A stretch of 34,378 bases of DNA, taken from assembly GCA_964623265.1 (NCBI GenBank), contig CAZUTK010000028.1, positions 1-34,378 of the forward strand, written 5' to 3'. Positions 24,331-33,170 of this stretch are shown here, in pieces; position 1 is the stretch's first letter, and each line of letters starts with the position of its first letter. The notes under the pieces were generated by a model, which saw nothing but the letters and a program-made list of their open reading frames with translations, was not told the origin of the DNA and did not search any database. Made by a program: the position numbers and the translations under genes. This DNA comes from CAZUTK01 sp964623265 (GTDB taxonomy: Bacteria > Electryoneota > B3-LCP).

Positions 24331-26085
24331 TCAGAACCGATTCATCAGACGGATGTGAACTTTCGCCGTGGAGAGGACGTCTTCTTCCCCCAGAGCGAAA
24401 TCAAAGCCGATGACACCGATCCGCGTCTCCTGTCGGAATCCGACACCGTATCCCCAAATCCACGCTTTCACTCGATCGGATATTTCGGGAAGCGACTCGT
24501 ATTCGTAATAGCCGAGATTGAAGAAGGCGTGGAGACGGGAGAATTTATCCAGCCAAAAACGATATTCGAGGCTCGCCCAGCCGGTTGTGCTGCCCGCGAA
24601 CTGATCCTCACGATAGCCTCGTAGGGATTGCGCGCCTCCCAATCGGTACAGATCGGGCAGAGGAATCGGTTTCTCATCGCTCTGCAGATGACGCCCGTGG
24701 ATCTGCAAATTGAGAATCTGCCTTCCTATGATGCGCACTGACCAGTCTCCGTCTGCTTCATAGCGGCGCAAATCCACGCTATTCTGCGGCGCCGAGGACT
24801 CGTATTCCTTCCGGGAAATAGAAGCGTAAGAGCGGTAATACAGCCCTGCGGTTGGATTTTCCGGAACATTGCGGGTGTCGTATTCCAGTTCCAGCGCTCC
24901 GCCGATCGTTTTTGCGCGATAAAGTCCAAGATCCCGGCGTCCAGCGGAATCGGGGAGCACTTCTTCCTGAAAAAGCGATCCTTTCAGCGTCAGGATTTCC
25001 AGCGCAGGCCAATTCGCCCCGCCGGAAAAGCCGCGGGTCAAGTAGAGTGTATCCTCGATTGCCTGACGGAAGTCCGCCCAGAGATGAAATGGGAAACCCA
25101 ACACCCAGGGCTCTTCGTAATAAAATTCCAAAGCTTGGCGGTTCTTCGTCGGCTGTTCCCAGTGAATCCTGGCTTTGCGCGCTGTTCCGAACAGATTCTG
25201 AAACTCGAGATGCAAAAGCCCCGTCACCTGACCTGTTTCATCCTGCACACCTGGTTGATAGCCGAGGACTCCGTCGAAGGTGTTGCTCCGGGCTTCCTTG
25301 ACGTTGAAAAGCAGATTGTAGCGATCCGAACCCAGAACCACCAACGCAGGTTCGGAGATTTCATCCACAAACGGCAAGCGGCGCACTCGCTGTATGGCTT
25401 TTTCAATCCTACCCGGGCTGTATAGATCCCCAGGTCGAATCCGGGTTTCCCGAGCGATCACCCGAGGTCGGGTATGTTCCAGTCCGGCGATTTCTACGTT
25501 TTCTATGGTCACACGGGGTCCGGGAATCAGTCTGGCACGCACATTCAGCGAATCATCAATCAGATCCAGCTTTTGCAAATCCAGGCGCGCGAATGGATGC
25601 CCGCGTTCCTCTTCTTGCGTCAAATATGCCCAGAGATCTGTTTCGAAATCTGCGACGAAGAATGGCTTGCCCGGCAGCGCCACATGGATGGGTTCTTCAC
25701 CCTCCAATTCCATTTCGCCGGCGATGGAGAGATCTTTCAGAATGATCCGGTTGCCTTCGCTTAGATAATACCGCAGCGACACCCGGCTGGAATCTTTCGA
25801 CCAAGCCTGAGTCACGCTGTCCACAACGCAGAAATAATATCCCTCCGCCGTCAGGTTTTCCAGAATCCTTAACGCCGCCGCTTCCGCTGCTTCCGGATAG
25901 TACGACTGCCCCGCGCGCAAACCGGCGAACTTCATCAGCGTTCTCTGCGAAAAGTGCCGGTTCCCCGCGAATTCTACATTCTGAAGAATCGCTTGAGCGA
26001 ATCCTGGCGCTGCGGTTTGCAGCGCGATCATCCAGATTACCGCCGTGAGAAGCGTTTTTTTTCGGATTCCATCTGTCATAATCAT
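24331..26085 (-). CDS. Omp85-superfamily outer-membrane protein (BamA/TamA-like)
   Basis: The product is 584 residues. It has a signal peptide (about 1-31, cleavage near GFAQ), followed by two to three POTRA-like repeats. A first repeat spans about 33-115 (LQNVEFAGNRHFSQRTL) and a last about 190-265 (VTIENVEIAGLEHTRPRVIA and ALVVLGSDRYNLLFNVKE). The C-terminal barrel begins with DGVLGYQPG. The loop-6 signature reads GGAQSLRGYREDQF (about 487-490 for LRGY), the family's (V/I)RG(F/Y). The end is RLMNRF. It is shorter than BamA, closer to a TamA or two-partner transporter. Its start lies 2 bp after the giant barrel gene, so it is likely coupled to it and may act in its assembly or export. That link is inference from gene order. 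Confidence 0.88.
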   Translation of the reverse strand: MIMTDGIRKKTLLTAVIWMIALQTAAPGFAQAILQNVEFAGNRHFSQRTLMKFAGLRAGQSYYPEAAEAAALRILENLTAEGYYFCVVDSVTQAWSKDSSRVSLRYYLSEGNRIILKDLSIAGEMELEGEEPIHVALPGKPFFVADFETDLWAYLTQEEERGHPFARLDLQKLDLIDDSLNVRARLIPGPRVTIENVEIAGLEHTRPRVIARETRIRPGDLYSPGRIEKAIQRVRRLPFVDEISEPALVVLGSDRYNLLFNVKEARSNTFDGVLGYQPGVQDETGQVTGLLHLEFQNLFGTARKARIHWEQPTKNRQALEFYYEEPWVLGFPFHLWADFRQAIEDTLYLTRGFSGGANWPALEILTLKGSLFQEEVLPDSAGRRDLGLYRAKTIGGALELEYDTRNVPENPTAGLYYRSYASISRKEYESSAPQNSVDLRRYEADGDWSVRIIGRQILNLQIHGRHLQSDEKPIPLPDLYRLGGAQSLRGYREDQFAGSTTGWASLEYRFWLDKFSRLHAFFNLGYYEYESLPEISDRVKAWIWGYGVGFRQETRIGVIGFDFALGEEDVLSTAKVHIRLMNRF

Positions 26086-26087
26086 GC

Positions 26088-29000
26088 TTAGAAGAAAGCT
26101 CTGACTTCCGCTCGCCCGATGTGGATCGGATCTCTGCCGGCGTCTTTGCTGCCGGTGTACGACAGACTGCCGGTCAGATACTTGGACAGCCGGTAATCCA
26201 ATCGTAAATCCCAGCGGAAGTTATCCCCCGGCGGATCGCCGTCCGCCATTTCATAGGGAAGGCTCGCCGCAGAAGCGGCGACATGATGCCATTCGCCGCG
26301 CAATTCAGCCCGCCCCTTCTCCGTGAAACTGCGCACGATGCGAGGTTCCGCGCCGTAGCGCAGCGAGGTTAAATTCTCGGCACGGTCGTGATCCTGCTGC
26401 CCGACCCATCGAACGCTGATCTCCCAGAACCGCGTCGGCCGCCAGGAAGGTTCCAGAGATCCGCCCCAGCTGGCAATATCCCGGCTCGGATTGTTACCGG
26501 TGCGATAGATTCGAAGATCGGTTTTTCGGTTCAGATCCATCTGCGCCGACCACTCCTCGCCGAACGCTCTGCGAATCCGCAGCGAAATCAGCCTCCTGCG
26601 GGATTCCTGCCCGCCGGAAAGATATAAATTCGACAACGATTGCGCAAGTTCCCACCGCAGCCGAAATGACAGATCCCGACGGTGACGGAATAAAAAAAGA
26701 TCCTCGCGCAGCAGGATGTTTCCCGCCAGCGTGGAATCGCCCTGAAATTTGCTGAAATCCAGCAGATAAACCGCCCAGACATCGCGTTCACGGGTCTTCT
26801 CGCTGAAGTTCAGCGTGGTTTCCGAGGCGAGATGTCTCCAGGGCGTTCCCAGCCGATTCCGCTGTTGCTCCGGCAGCCGGTGCGGATCCAGATTGAGGGA
26901 CAGAGATCCATCCAGCTCGATGACGGGCTGAAACTGGCCGGTCGGTTGCGTGATGATGATATAATCGCCATCCGGATCTTCGAAGAAGAGATCGCCGACC
27001 TTGACGTGTGTGCCCTGACCGGGTCCCACATAGACGGGGATCTGGACGATCGTGGAGACTTGCGTGTTGCTGATGCGATAATGCGCTAGAAGATCCACAG
27101 AACGGTTGAACGGCGTCCAACCGAGGTTGATCTCCGCAAGATCGGTGACCGTCTTGCCGGAATCTGCGTCTTCGAAAGTCTTGACACGATGTTTATAAAG
27201 CGCATCTCCAGTGAGGTTTTTCCAATTCGTCACGCCGGCGTTATATTGCTGCGTCCAGGCGCTGCTGTAGTCTCGCAGATCGCTCTGCCGATAAACTTGA
27301 TCCAGACGCAACTCCTGGGTTCCCCCGATCTTGAAACGATTCGTTTCGTAAAACAGCCCCCCTTCGTAAGTATTGAAGAGGAAGCCGGAGGTCGAGTCGG
27401 GATAGTCATCTCGCTTGTGTTCGCGTTCGTAGCGCAGCTGCGGGGTGAAGCGCCGAAAGGTGTAGCTCACTGTTGTCTGACCCCGTGTCCACATGCCGTT
27501 TCGGTGATTGAAATCCGAATGGCTGCGGATCCAGTCCGCGCTTGCGTTGAAAGACGGCAGTCTACCACCCGCCATCGTGGTTTCTCCCCGCCAGCGTTCG
27601 CTGCGGAAACCATCCGATTCTTTCTTCAAACGGCCGTACTGGAGTTGGGTGGTCAGAGGATATGCAGGACGAACCGTCACCGTGGCTTCCTGCACCGATT
27701 CACCATTCGACACGTCATCCTGAAGATCCCAGTCGCGGTTGTATTCCACGGATTCCATGCGGTCTATTTGGGCAAAGCGGTCTTCCACACGGCGGATCTG
27801 CCCTTGCACCGTCAACGGTGAATATAGCGTCGTCCGCTCCAGCGTCGAATGCGCAGGCGCAGACCAGCTTCCGGATGCCACCCATGCGAAACCGACGTTG
27901 TCATGATCATCCAGCGAAGAGTAGGTGTTTCGGTCCCAATCCGAGACGGCGCCTTCGAAACGAACGCTGCTGGTTTTGGTGGGATTCACCCAAATTTCCC
28001 CGTCCGCCAGTCGTTGCCGCTGCGGCAGCGGCAGACGCTGCACCGGCGCGTAATCGCCTTCACCAGGTCCCGCCCAGCGGTAATAGAAACCCGTTGCGCC
28101 GGCTTCCCGCACGTAATCCCCCGAACCGGATCCGACGTAAGAAAAGACGATGTTCAGATAACCGATCGAATCTGGACCCACGTACGTATAGATGGAAAAA
28201 ACTTGCCCGCCCCAGGATACCTCTTCGCGGATGTAGCTGCCCGCACCGACCGCCACGGAATCCACGCTGGATATCTGAGCGGATTGCGGATCATCCCCCG
28301 CAGCGGACAGCACTTTCCTGGCGGAATCCGTCAGGACGAAGGCGAGCGGATTGCTCTTGGCGTCCGCTTCCGAGATGAATGTCGTGCGCAAACCCAGCTT
28401 CTCTTCGAAGAGGTGCCCCTCTCCCTGAGCAGCATAGATGTCGCGACCGTATTCATCCGCGGAATATTGAAAATCCACGGTGATGCGGGAATCGGAAGTG
28501 ATCAGCCGCCGCGGGGTAAATGTAATCTCACCTAATCCGTATTCGATGGTATAGTCGTTATTTTCTCCCCTTGTCTGTCGAATTCCGTCCACCCAGACCC
28601 GTTCCGTTCCCGCCAGCACGAGGATGCCGCTTCTGCCTTCTTTGTCCGTCAAACGATACGGTCCCTGATTCCCTTCCTGCCCCTGAAAATAGTTGCTGAA
28701 GTACTGCCCCTTCGAGACGGCGCCGGATAAAATCAAGCGGTCATTCACCGTTCTGCCTTCCAGGCAGGCACCCTGCAGTTTGCGGAAATACGTCCCGTAA
28801 CGGGGACCTTCGAACTGCAACTCGTAATCCCCCAGAGTGGCATCGAAGTGCGGGCTCCGCACCTGCACCAGCACTTTGTCAATTTCCTGCAGTGTCGCCG
28901 TGTTACCTTCCGGTTGTATTGGAGTATTCTGGTCGGAGAGCAGCGCCAATACATCCACGTCCCTCCCCAGTCTGCCTTCCACCTGCAGATTCAGCCCCGA

Positions 29001-29513
29001 CTGCACGGAAAGATCCCGGTCGGAACCGATGGTGATCCCGCGCACCAGCGTGCCGCTTTTGCGCAACGAGCCGGTATCAAATAGAGGTGCCGACGGCAAG
29101 GCGGGTTTCAGGAGTGTATCGCTGATCGCCGCCTGTTCCGGCCGGATGGTCTTCAATGAGTGGTAAAAAGAACTCCGCAGTTCGAAGGGAAAGACTTGGT
29201 AGCGCACCCGCGCCGTATCGTTGATGGATAAAATGAAGCGAAAACGAAGAATCCCTCTGACCGCATCCAACTGGTAATCCCGTTCCCGCCGCAATATGCT
29301 ATCGCCGATCACGACCGTCTCGCTGCCTTCGATCAACAAGTCGTCAGGCAGGGAATACGGTTCATCCAGTCCCGAACCTGTAATCAGCGCATCGCGCTGA
29401 AACAGGTTCAAATCTCGTAAAACCGTCTGACTGAATGCCGGTGGATGCAGCACCAGAATCCAGCCGCCGACCAGGAAGTATCGCAGCAGAGCGGAAAAAA
29501 AAGACGCTCTCAT
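26088..29513 (-). CDS. Giant outer-membrane protein with repeated beta module
   Basis: The 1141-residue product has a signal peptide (1-29, ending PAFSQ), then a beta-rich N-terminal region. The end of the protein (about 490-1141) is an alternating aromatic/polar pattern typical of a large barrel, finishing in VRAFF. Conserved-looking segments are GRDVDVLALLSDQNTPIQPE (183-202), LQEIDKVLVQVRSP (208-221) and DATLGDYELQF (224-234), a pattern I associate with uncharacterised FCB outer-membrane proteins. Two copies of a module are visible: GSETVVIGDSILRRERDYQL (63-82) and GTERVWVDGIRQTRGENNDY (302-321), each followed by a strand ending in R[VI]xVxxQ/F. It overlaps the NHL gene by ATGA and ends 2 bp before the Omp85 gene. 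Function unknown; a surface channel or export scaffold is plausible. Confidence 0.8.
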   Translation of the reverse strand: MRASFFSALLRYFLVGGWILVLHPPAFSQTVLRDLNLFQRDALITGSGLDEPYSLPDDLLIEGSETVVIGDSILRRERDYQLDAVRGILRFRFILSINDTARVRYQVFPFELRSSFYHSLKTIRPEQAAISDTLLKPALPSAPLFDTGSLRKSGTLVRGITIGSDRDLSVQSGLNLQVEGRLGRDVDVLALLSDQNTPIQPEGNTATLQEIDKVLVQVRSPHFDATLGDYELQFEGPRYGTYFRKLQGACLEGRTVNDRLILSGAVSKGQYFSNYFQGQEGNQGPYRLTDKEGRSGILVLAGTERVWVDGIRQTRGENNDYTIEYGLGEITFTPRRLITSDSRITVDFQYSADEYGRDIYAAQGEGHLFEEKLGLRTTFISEADAKSNPLAFVLTDSARKVLSAAGDDPQSAQISSVDSVAVGAGSYIREEVSWGGQVFSIYTYVGPDSIGYLNIVFSYVGSGSGDYVREAGATGFYYRWAGPGEGDYAPVQRLPLPQRQRLADGEIWVNPTKTSSVRFEGAVSDWDRNTYSSLDDHDNVGFAWVASGSWSAPAHSTLERTTLYSPLTVQGQIRRVEDRFAQIDRMESVEYNRDWDLQDDVSNGESVQEATVTVRPAYPLTTQLQYGRLKKESDGFRSERWRGETTMAGGRLPSFNASADWIRSHSDFNHRNGMWTRGQTTVSYTFRRFTPQLRYEREHKRDDYPDSTSGFLFNTYEGGLFYETNRFKIGGTQELRLDQVYRQSDLRDYSSAWTQQYNAGVTNWKNLTGDALYKHRVKTFEDADSGKTVTDLAEINLGWTPFNRSVDLLAHYRISNTQVSTIVQIPVYVGPGQGTHVKVGDLFFEDPDGDYIIITQPTGQFQPVIELDGSLSLNLDPHRLPEQQRNRLGTPWRHLASETTLNFSEKTRERDVWAVYLLDFSKFQGDSTLAGNILLREDLFLFRHRRDLSFRLRWELAQSLSNLYLSGGQESRRRLISLRIRRAFGEEWSAQMDLNRKTDLRIYRTGNNPSRDIASWGGSLEPSWRPTRFWEISVRWVGQQDHDRAENLTSLRYGAEPRIVRSFTEKGRAELRGEWHHVAASAASLPYEMADGDPPGDNFRWDLRLDYRLSKYLTGSLSYTGSKDAGRDPIHIGRAEVRAFF

Positions 29514-30472
29514 CCTTCGCCGGACACGCGGAAACGATAAAGGCGCCCCTGCGAATCGAGCACCCAGAGCTGGTTATGGCGATATGTTAAGTCTGCAAGA
29601 TCGGAAGAGACTTGCGGGATGAGTTCGTCTCTCGCAATACAGACGGAACGACGTTCGAGACGATCATAAATCCAGAGGCAGGAATCGGCGCAGACCCAGA
29701 CAACCCCTGCAGATACCGCCAGACCGGAAGCTCTGCCGGCGAGTTGCGGAACGAGTTCTTCTAAAAAACCGCCGAATTCATCGAAGCGCACGACGTGGGC
29801 GCGGCGATCCAGAACCCAGACGCCGTTCGATGGATCGGATTCAATCCTGCGCGGCTGCCAGAGCGATCCTTTTTCTTCTCCATATGCTCCGAAAGAAAAC
29901 AACGGGTTGTTTCCAGGATCGATCTTCAAAATGCGGTCATTGCCGCCGTCAGCGATGAAAAGATCACCCCGCGCGCCTTGCAAGACGGAACGAGGGGCTT
30001 CGAAGGTGAGGCTGGCGGGCGTCCCCTCGAGGCTGCGGAATTCCGCCAGAAAATTCAACTTGCGGTCCAGGCGGAGGATGCGGTCGTTGCCGCGGTCGGC
30101 GATGAAGAGATTCAACCCAGAATTGATGCAAATATCCGCTGGATCGTTCAGTTTGGTGTCGCCTCTGCCGGGTCCTCCGATCTGATTGATCAAATTGCCG
30201 ACGGTATCCAATTGCGCCACCATCGCCAGCTGGGCGTCCAGAATGTAGATCATAAATTCAGGGCTGATCGTCACAGCGACCGGCTGGAGGGGAAGGAATT
30301 CACCGTAAGGAGGCTTTAGGACAGTGAGGAGTTCAGGCAGAGGCTGTGCGGATGCCTGCAGGCAATAGAAGACGATCCCGGCTGAAAGCCAAAGCACCTT
30401 CAGGAGTCGTGAGTGGGGAATTCTACTGCTCTTCAAACCCCGATTTCTTGAGAGCCAGCTTGTAAATTTCAA
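29510..30472 (-). CDS. Secreted NHL-repeat beta-propeller protein
   Basis: The 320-residue product has a signal peptide (hydrophobic core LLKVLWLSAGIVFYCLQ ending ASAQP, near residue 43), followed by NHL repeats. The repeats include IYILDAQLAMVAQLDTVG, LFIADRGNDRILRLDRKLN, LFIADGGNDRILKIDPGNN and VWVLDRRAHVVRFDEFGG, so it should fold as a propeller outside the cytoplasm, binding protein, polymer or ligand. The TTG at 30472 has AGGAAG nearby but overlaps glgA by 50 bp; a TTG at 30436 gives a shorter, neater signal peptide with a weak site. The stop overlaps the giant barrel start by ATGA, so the two are made together. Confidence 0.85.
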   Translation of the reverse strand: MKFTSWLSRNRGLKSSRIPHSRLLKVLWLSAGIVFYCLQASAQPLPELLTVLKPPYGEFLPLQPVAVTISPEFMIYILDAQLAMVAQLDTVGNLINQIGGPGRGDTKLNDPADICINSGLNLFIADRGNDRILRLDRKLNFLAEFRSLEGTPASLTFEAPRSVLQGARGDLFIADGGNDRILKIDPGNNPLFSFGAYGEEKGSLWQPRRIESDPSNGVWVLDRRAHVVRFDEFGGFLEELVPQLAGRASGLAVSAGVVWVCADSCLWIYDRLERRSVCIARDELIPQVSSDLADLTYRHNQLWVLDSQGRLYRFRVSGEG

Positions 30473-31925
30473 CGTACTTCCTGGCGGATTTTGCCCAGGA
30501 GAAATCCTGATTCATCCCGCGCAATTGAAGCTGTCGCCACGCATTCCGGTCCTGATAGTAAGCCACGGCTCTTTGGATCGCATCCAGCATCTGCGCCGAG
30601 CTGTAATCCTTGAAAACGAAGCCGGTCCCCGTGTCCGGATGGCGGGTGACATCTTTGACGGTATCCGCCAACCCTCCGGTCGCTCGCACGATGGGGACTG
30701 TGCCGTACATGAAGCTGTACATCTGATTCAAACCGCAGGGCTCGTAGCGGGACGGCATCAGAAACAGATCGGCGCCGGCTTCGATCTGATGCGCCAGAGG
30801 ATTGTTGAAGGTCAGATGGACGGCGAATTGATTCGGATAGCTGCGCGCCGCTTGCTGGAACATCTGATGATACTTTTCATCCCCCGTCCCCAAGACAACC
30901 ATTTGCACATTCAGCGACGCGATCCGATCCAGGACTTCGGCGATGAGATCGAACCCCTTTTGATCCGCCAGCCGGGAGATAATTCCGATGACGGGAACTC
31001 CGGATCGGTATTTCAGCCCGCTTTGCGCCAGCAACGCTTTCTTATTCTCTTCCTTGCCGGTGATATCTTCCGGCGAATATTTTCGGGCGATAAGGTCATC
31101 GTATTTGGGATTCCATTCTCGGTCGTCAATGCCGTTCAGGATTCCGAATAGATCCTGGGAACGGCTGCGCAACACGCCTTCCAATCCGCTGCCGTACTCC
31201 GGATCGGTCTGGATTTCCTGCGCGTAGGTTTCGCTGACCGTGGTGATGATATCGCTGTATTCGATTCCCGCTTTGAGAAAGCTCATAGAACCATAAAATT
31301 CAATCGGCGACATCGGATAAAACAGGTTTTCCGGCAACCCCGCCAGAGCCACCGCGGAAGCGGGGAAAATGCCCTGATAGCCGAGATTGTGCACGGAAAG
31401 CACCGTCCTGGTCGGGCGGAAAAAGGGATCCTCCGCATAGGCGGTTTTCAACAAAACCGGAATCAATGCGGATTGCCAGTCGTTGCAGTGGATGATATCG
31501 GGTTGCCAGTAGAGAAGCTTGGTGACTTCCAGAGCGACTCGGGAAAAGAGGATGAAGCGGGCGTCATTGTCGGGGTACGACGAGCCGGTCTTTGGATCCG
31601 TGTACAAACCTTCCCGATTGAAGTAATCGGGATGCTCCACAAAATACACCTGGACTTTCGAATCCGGAATGAAGGCGGACTTGATGGAAGACTGATGGAT
31701 TCGGTCGCCGACGGGCACTTCGATTCCGCGCAAACGGATCACTTCCCGCAGCCGGTATTTTACTTCCTTGATCGTGCCGTATTTGGGCATGATGACGCGG
31801 ATATCATGCCCGAGGAGTTTCAGATGCTTCGGCAGCGCTCCGGACACATCCGCCAACCCCCCGGTTTTAGCGAAGGGCACCACCTCGCTGGACACGAAAA
31901 GCACTTTGAATTTCCTTTTCGGCAT
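30423..31925 (-). CDS. glgA: Glycogen synthase (GT5)
   Basis: GlgA extends alpha-1,4-glucan chains from ADP-glucose in the cytoplasm. The ATG at 31925 has AGGGGA upstream; a start at 31949 would add eight residues without such a site. The 500-residue product has the GT5 N-terminus MPKRKFKVLFVSSEVVPFAK and the ADP-glucose-binding KTGGLADV (20-27). It also has LVGLPENLFYPM-like acceptor regions, VSRLADQKGFDLI, and the GT-B C-terminal signature FLMPSRYEPCGLNQMYSF. No other glycogen genes lie in the window, so it is separate from a glg cluster. It sits at the head of an operon with the NHL, giant barrel and Omp85 genes, behind a promoter at 32005-32033. Confidence 0.95.
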   Translation of the reverse strand: MPKRKFKVLFVSSEVVPFAKTGGLADVSGALPKHLKLLGHDIRVIMPKYGTIKEVKYRLREVIRLRGIEVPVGDRIHQSSIKSAFIPDSKVQVYFVEHPDYFNREGLYTDPKTGSSYPDNDARFILFSRVALEVTKLLYWQPDIIHCNDWQSALIPVLLKTAYAEDPFFRPTRTVLSVHNLGYQGIFPASAVALAGLPENLFYPMSPIEFYGSMSFLKAGIEYSDIITTVSETYAQEIQTDPEYGSGLEGVLRSRSQDLFGILNGIDDREWNPKYDDLIARKYSPEDITGKEENKKALLAQSGLKYRSGVPVIGIISRLADQKGFDLIAEVLDRIASLNVQMVVLGTGDEKYHQMFQQAARSYPNQFAVHLTFNNPLAHQIEAGADLFLMPSRYEPCGLNQMYSFMYGTVPIVRATGGLADTVKDVTRHPDTGTGFVFKDYSSAQMLDAIQRAVAYYQDRNAWRQLQLRGMNQDFSWAKSARKYVEIYKLALKKSGFEEQ

Positions 31926-32004
31926 CGAGTCCCCTGGTTTATGATTCATTGAGATTCAAGAAACCCCGAGATTCAGAGTCATTCCGATCGGTTCTGATGT
32001 CTCA

Positions 32005-32033
32005 ATAATAAGGAAAACGCGGATTTAAATCAA
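32005..32033 (-). promoter_or_regulatory. Sigma-70-type promoter for the glgA operon
   Basis: On the minus strand TTGATT (32033-32028) and TATTAT (32010-32005) are separated by 17 bases, in the 118-bp gap upstream of the glgA ATG at 31925. Transcription would begin near 31998, about 73 nt before that start. Confidence 0.5.
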
Positions 32034-32043
32034 GGATAAACTT

Positions 32044-33126
32044 CTATTTTGCGAACGCACAGCGATTGCGGCCCTCTTGTTTCGCGCGGTATAACGCCAT
32101 ATCCGCGAGATTGAACATCTCCCGATGATTCTTCAGATGCTGTGAATTCTGAGCTACACCTAAGGAAACCGTCAGATTGCCATTAGGTTGTTTGCGTTCA
32201 TTGCTGAAGCGCAGCGATTCGATTTCACGGCGGATTTTTTCCGCTACGATCATGCCGTTTTCGACATTGATTTCCGGCAGCAGCAGAGCGAATTCTTCGC
32301 CGCCCCAGCGCGCCACCAGGTCAATTTCCCGGACGCAGCTGCGAATGGCGGCTGCAATCTTCTTCAGAGCCCGGTCGCCCGCCAAATGTCCGTTGTTGTC
32401 GTTGTAATGCTTGAAAAAATCCACATCCACGATAATCAGCGAAAGCCAATTCCGATAGCGCCGAGCACGGGTGAATTCCTTGCTGAACTGATCCATAAAA
32501 TAACGATGATTGTAGAGTCCCGTCAGCCCGTCAATGGTCGCCATTTTCTGCGCTTTCTGATACTGCGCGGCTCGCTTCAAGGCTCGATATAGGATGGAGC
32601 CGCAAATCTTCAGCCAGTTGCGCAATTCCGGAGTAAACGGAATGCGCCGCTGGAAATAAAGCGTCAGCACTCCGCGCGATCCCCGCCCCTGATTCAGTGG
32701 AATCAGAATCCCCGATTCCAGATTCATAATGCGCAGTAAATCGGGATTTTCCACCACCTCGGACGCATTGCCCGCCTGCAGAATCAAGGGCTTGCGGCGG
32801 CGATGCAATCCCCGGAAGAAATTTTCCGTCAGAATGATCGTCAACAGCTTGCCTCCATACCCTGTGTCATTGTGCACCCAGGAAAGCGGTTCGATGTCAT
32901 CCTGACTGGAATTCCCCCGAATGACCACTTCCATATAATCATAGGGAAGACGCACTTTCAATTGCGCGCCGAATTCCTTCAAAATCGCTTCCGGTTCGAG
33001 CAATTCACCTAGCTTTTCTTCGAGGATAAAGCCGAAGTGCGTCCAGGCGAGTTCGCGCTGGAGGAGGGAGAGTTTCTGCGCTTTGTCGGAGGGCTGGTCA
33101 ACCGATTTCTTGCCGGACCTTCTCAA
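32044..33126 (-). CDS. Diguanylate cyclase with N-terminal GAF-like domain
   Basis: The 360-residue cytoplasmic protein makes cyclic di-GMP from two GTP. Residues about 25-190 form a GAF-like sensor region ending in a coiled-coil-like helix (RALKRAAQYQKAQKM). The GGDEF domain follows: DGLTGLYNHRYF, metal site DVDFFK (234-239), NGHLAGDRALK and active site GGEEF (275-279). The inhibitory RxxD is REID (266-269), five residues before GGEEF, so product feedback inhibition is expected. There is no membrane segment or EAL domain. It starts with a TTG at 33126 that has AGGTGA just upstream. It lies 44 bp downstream of hutI; cyclic di-GMP often controls surface polymers, which fits this neighbourhood. 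Confidence 0.92.
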   Translation of the reverse strand: MRRSGKKSVDQPSDKAQKLSLLQRELAWTHFGFILEEKLGELLEPEAILKEFGAQLKVRLPYDYMEVVIRGNSSQDDIEPLSWVHNDTGYGGKLLTIILTENFFRGLHRRRKPLILQAGNASEVVENPDLLRIMNLESGILIPLNQGRGSRGVLTLYFQRRIPFTPELRNWLKICGSILYRALKRAAQYQKAQKMATIDGLTGLYNHRYFMDQFSKEFTRARRYRNWLSLIIVDVDFFKHYNDNNGHLAGDRALKKIAAAIRSCVREIDLVARWGGEEFALLLPEINVENGMIVAEKIRREIESLRFSNERKQPNGNLTVSLGVAQNSQHLKNHREMFNLADMALYRAKQEGRNRCAFAK

Positions 33127-33170
33127 GTTTCACCTGTCAAGCAGTCGAACGCAGAAAATGAACCCGCATT

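Noticed and set aside
27189..28535. Long plus-strand frames opposite the giant barrel gene
   Set aside because: They are rich in Arg, Pro and His and overlap each other in several frames, as expected for the antisense of a GC-rich gene.
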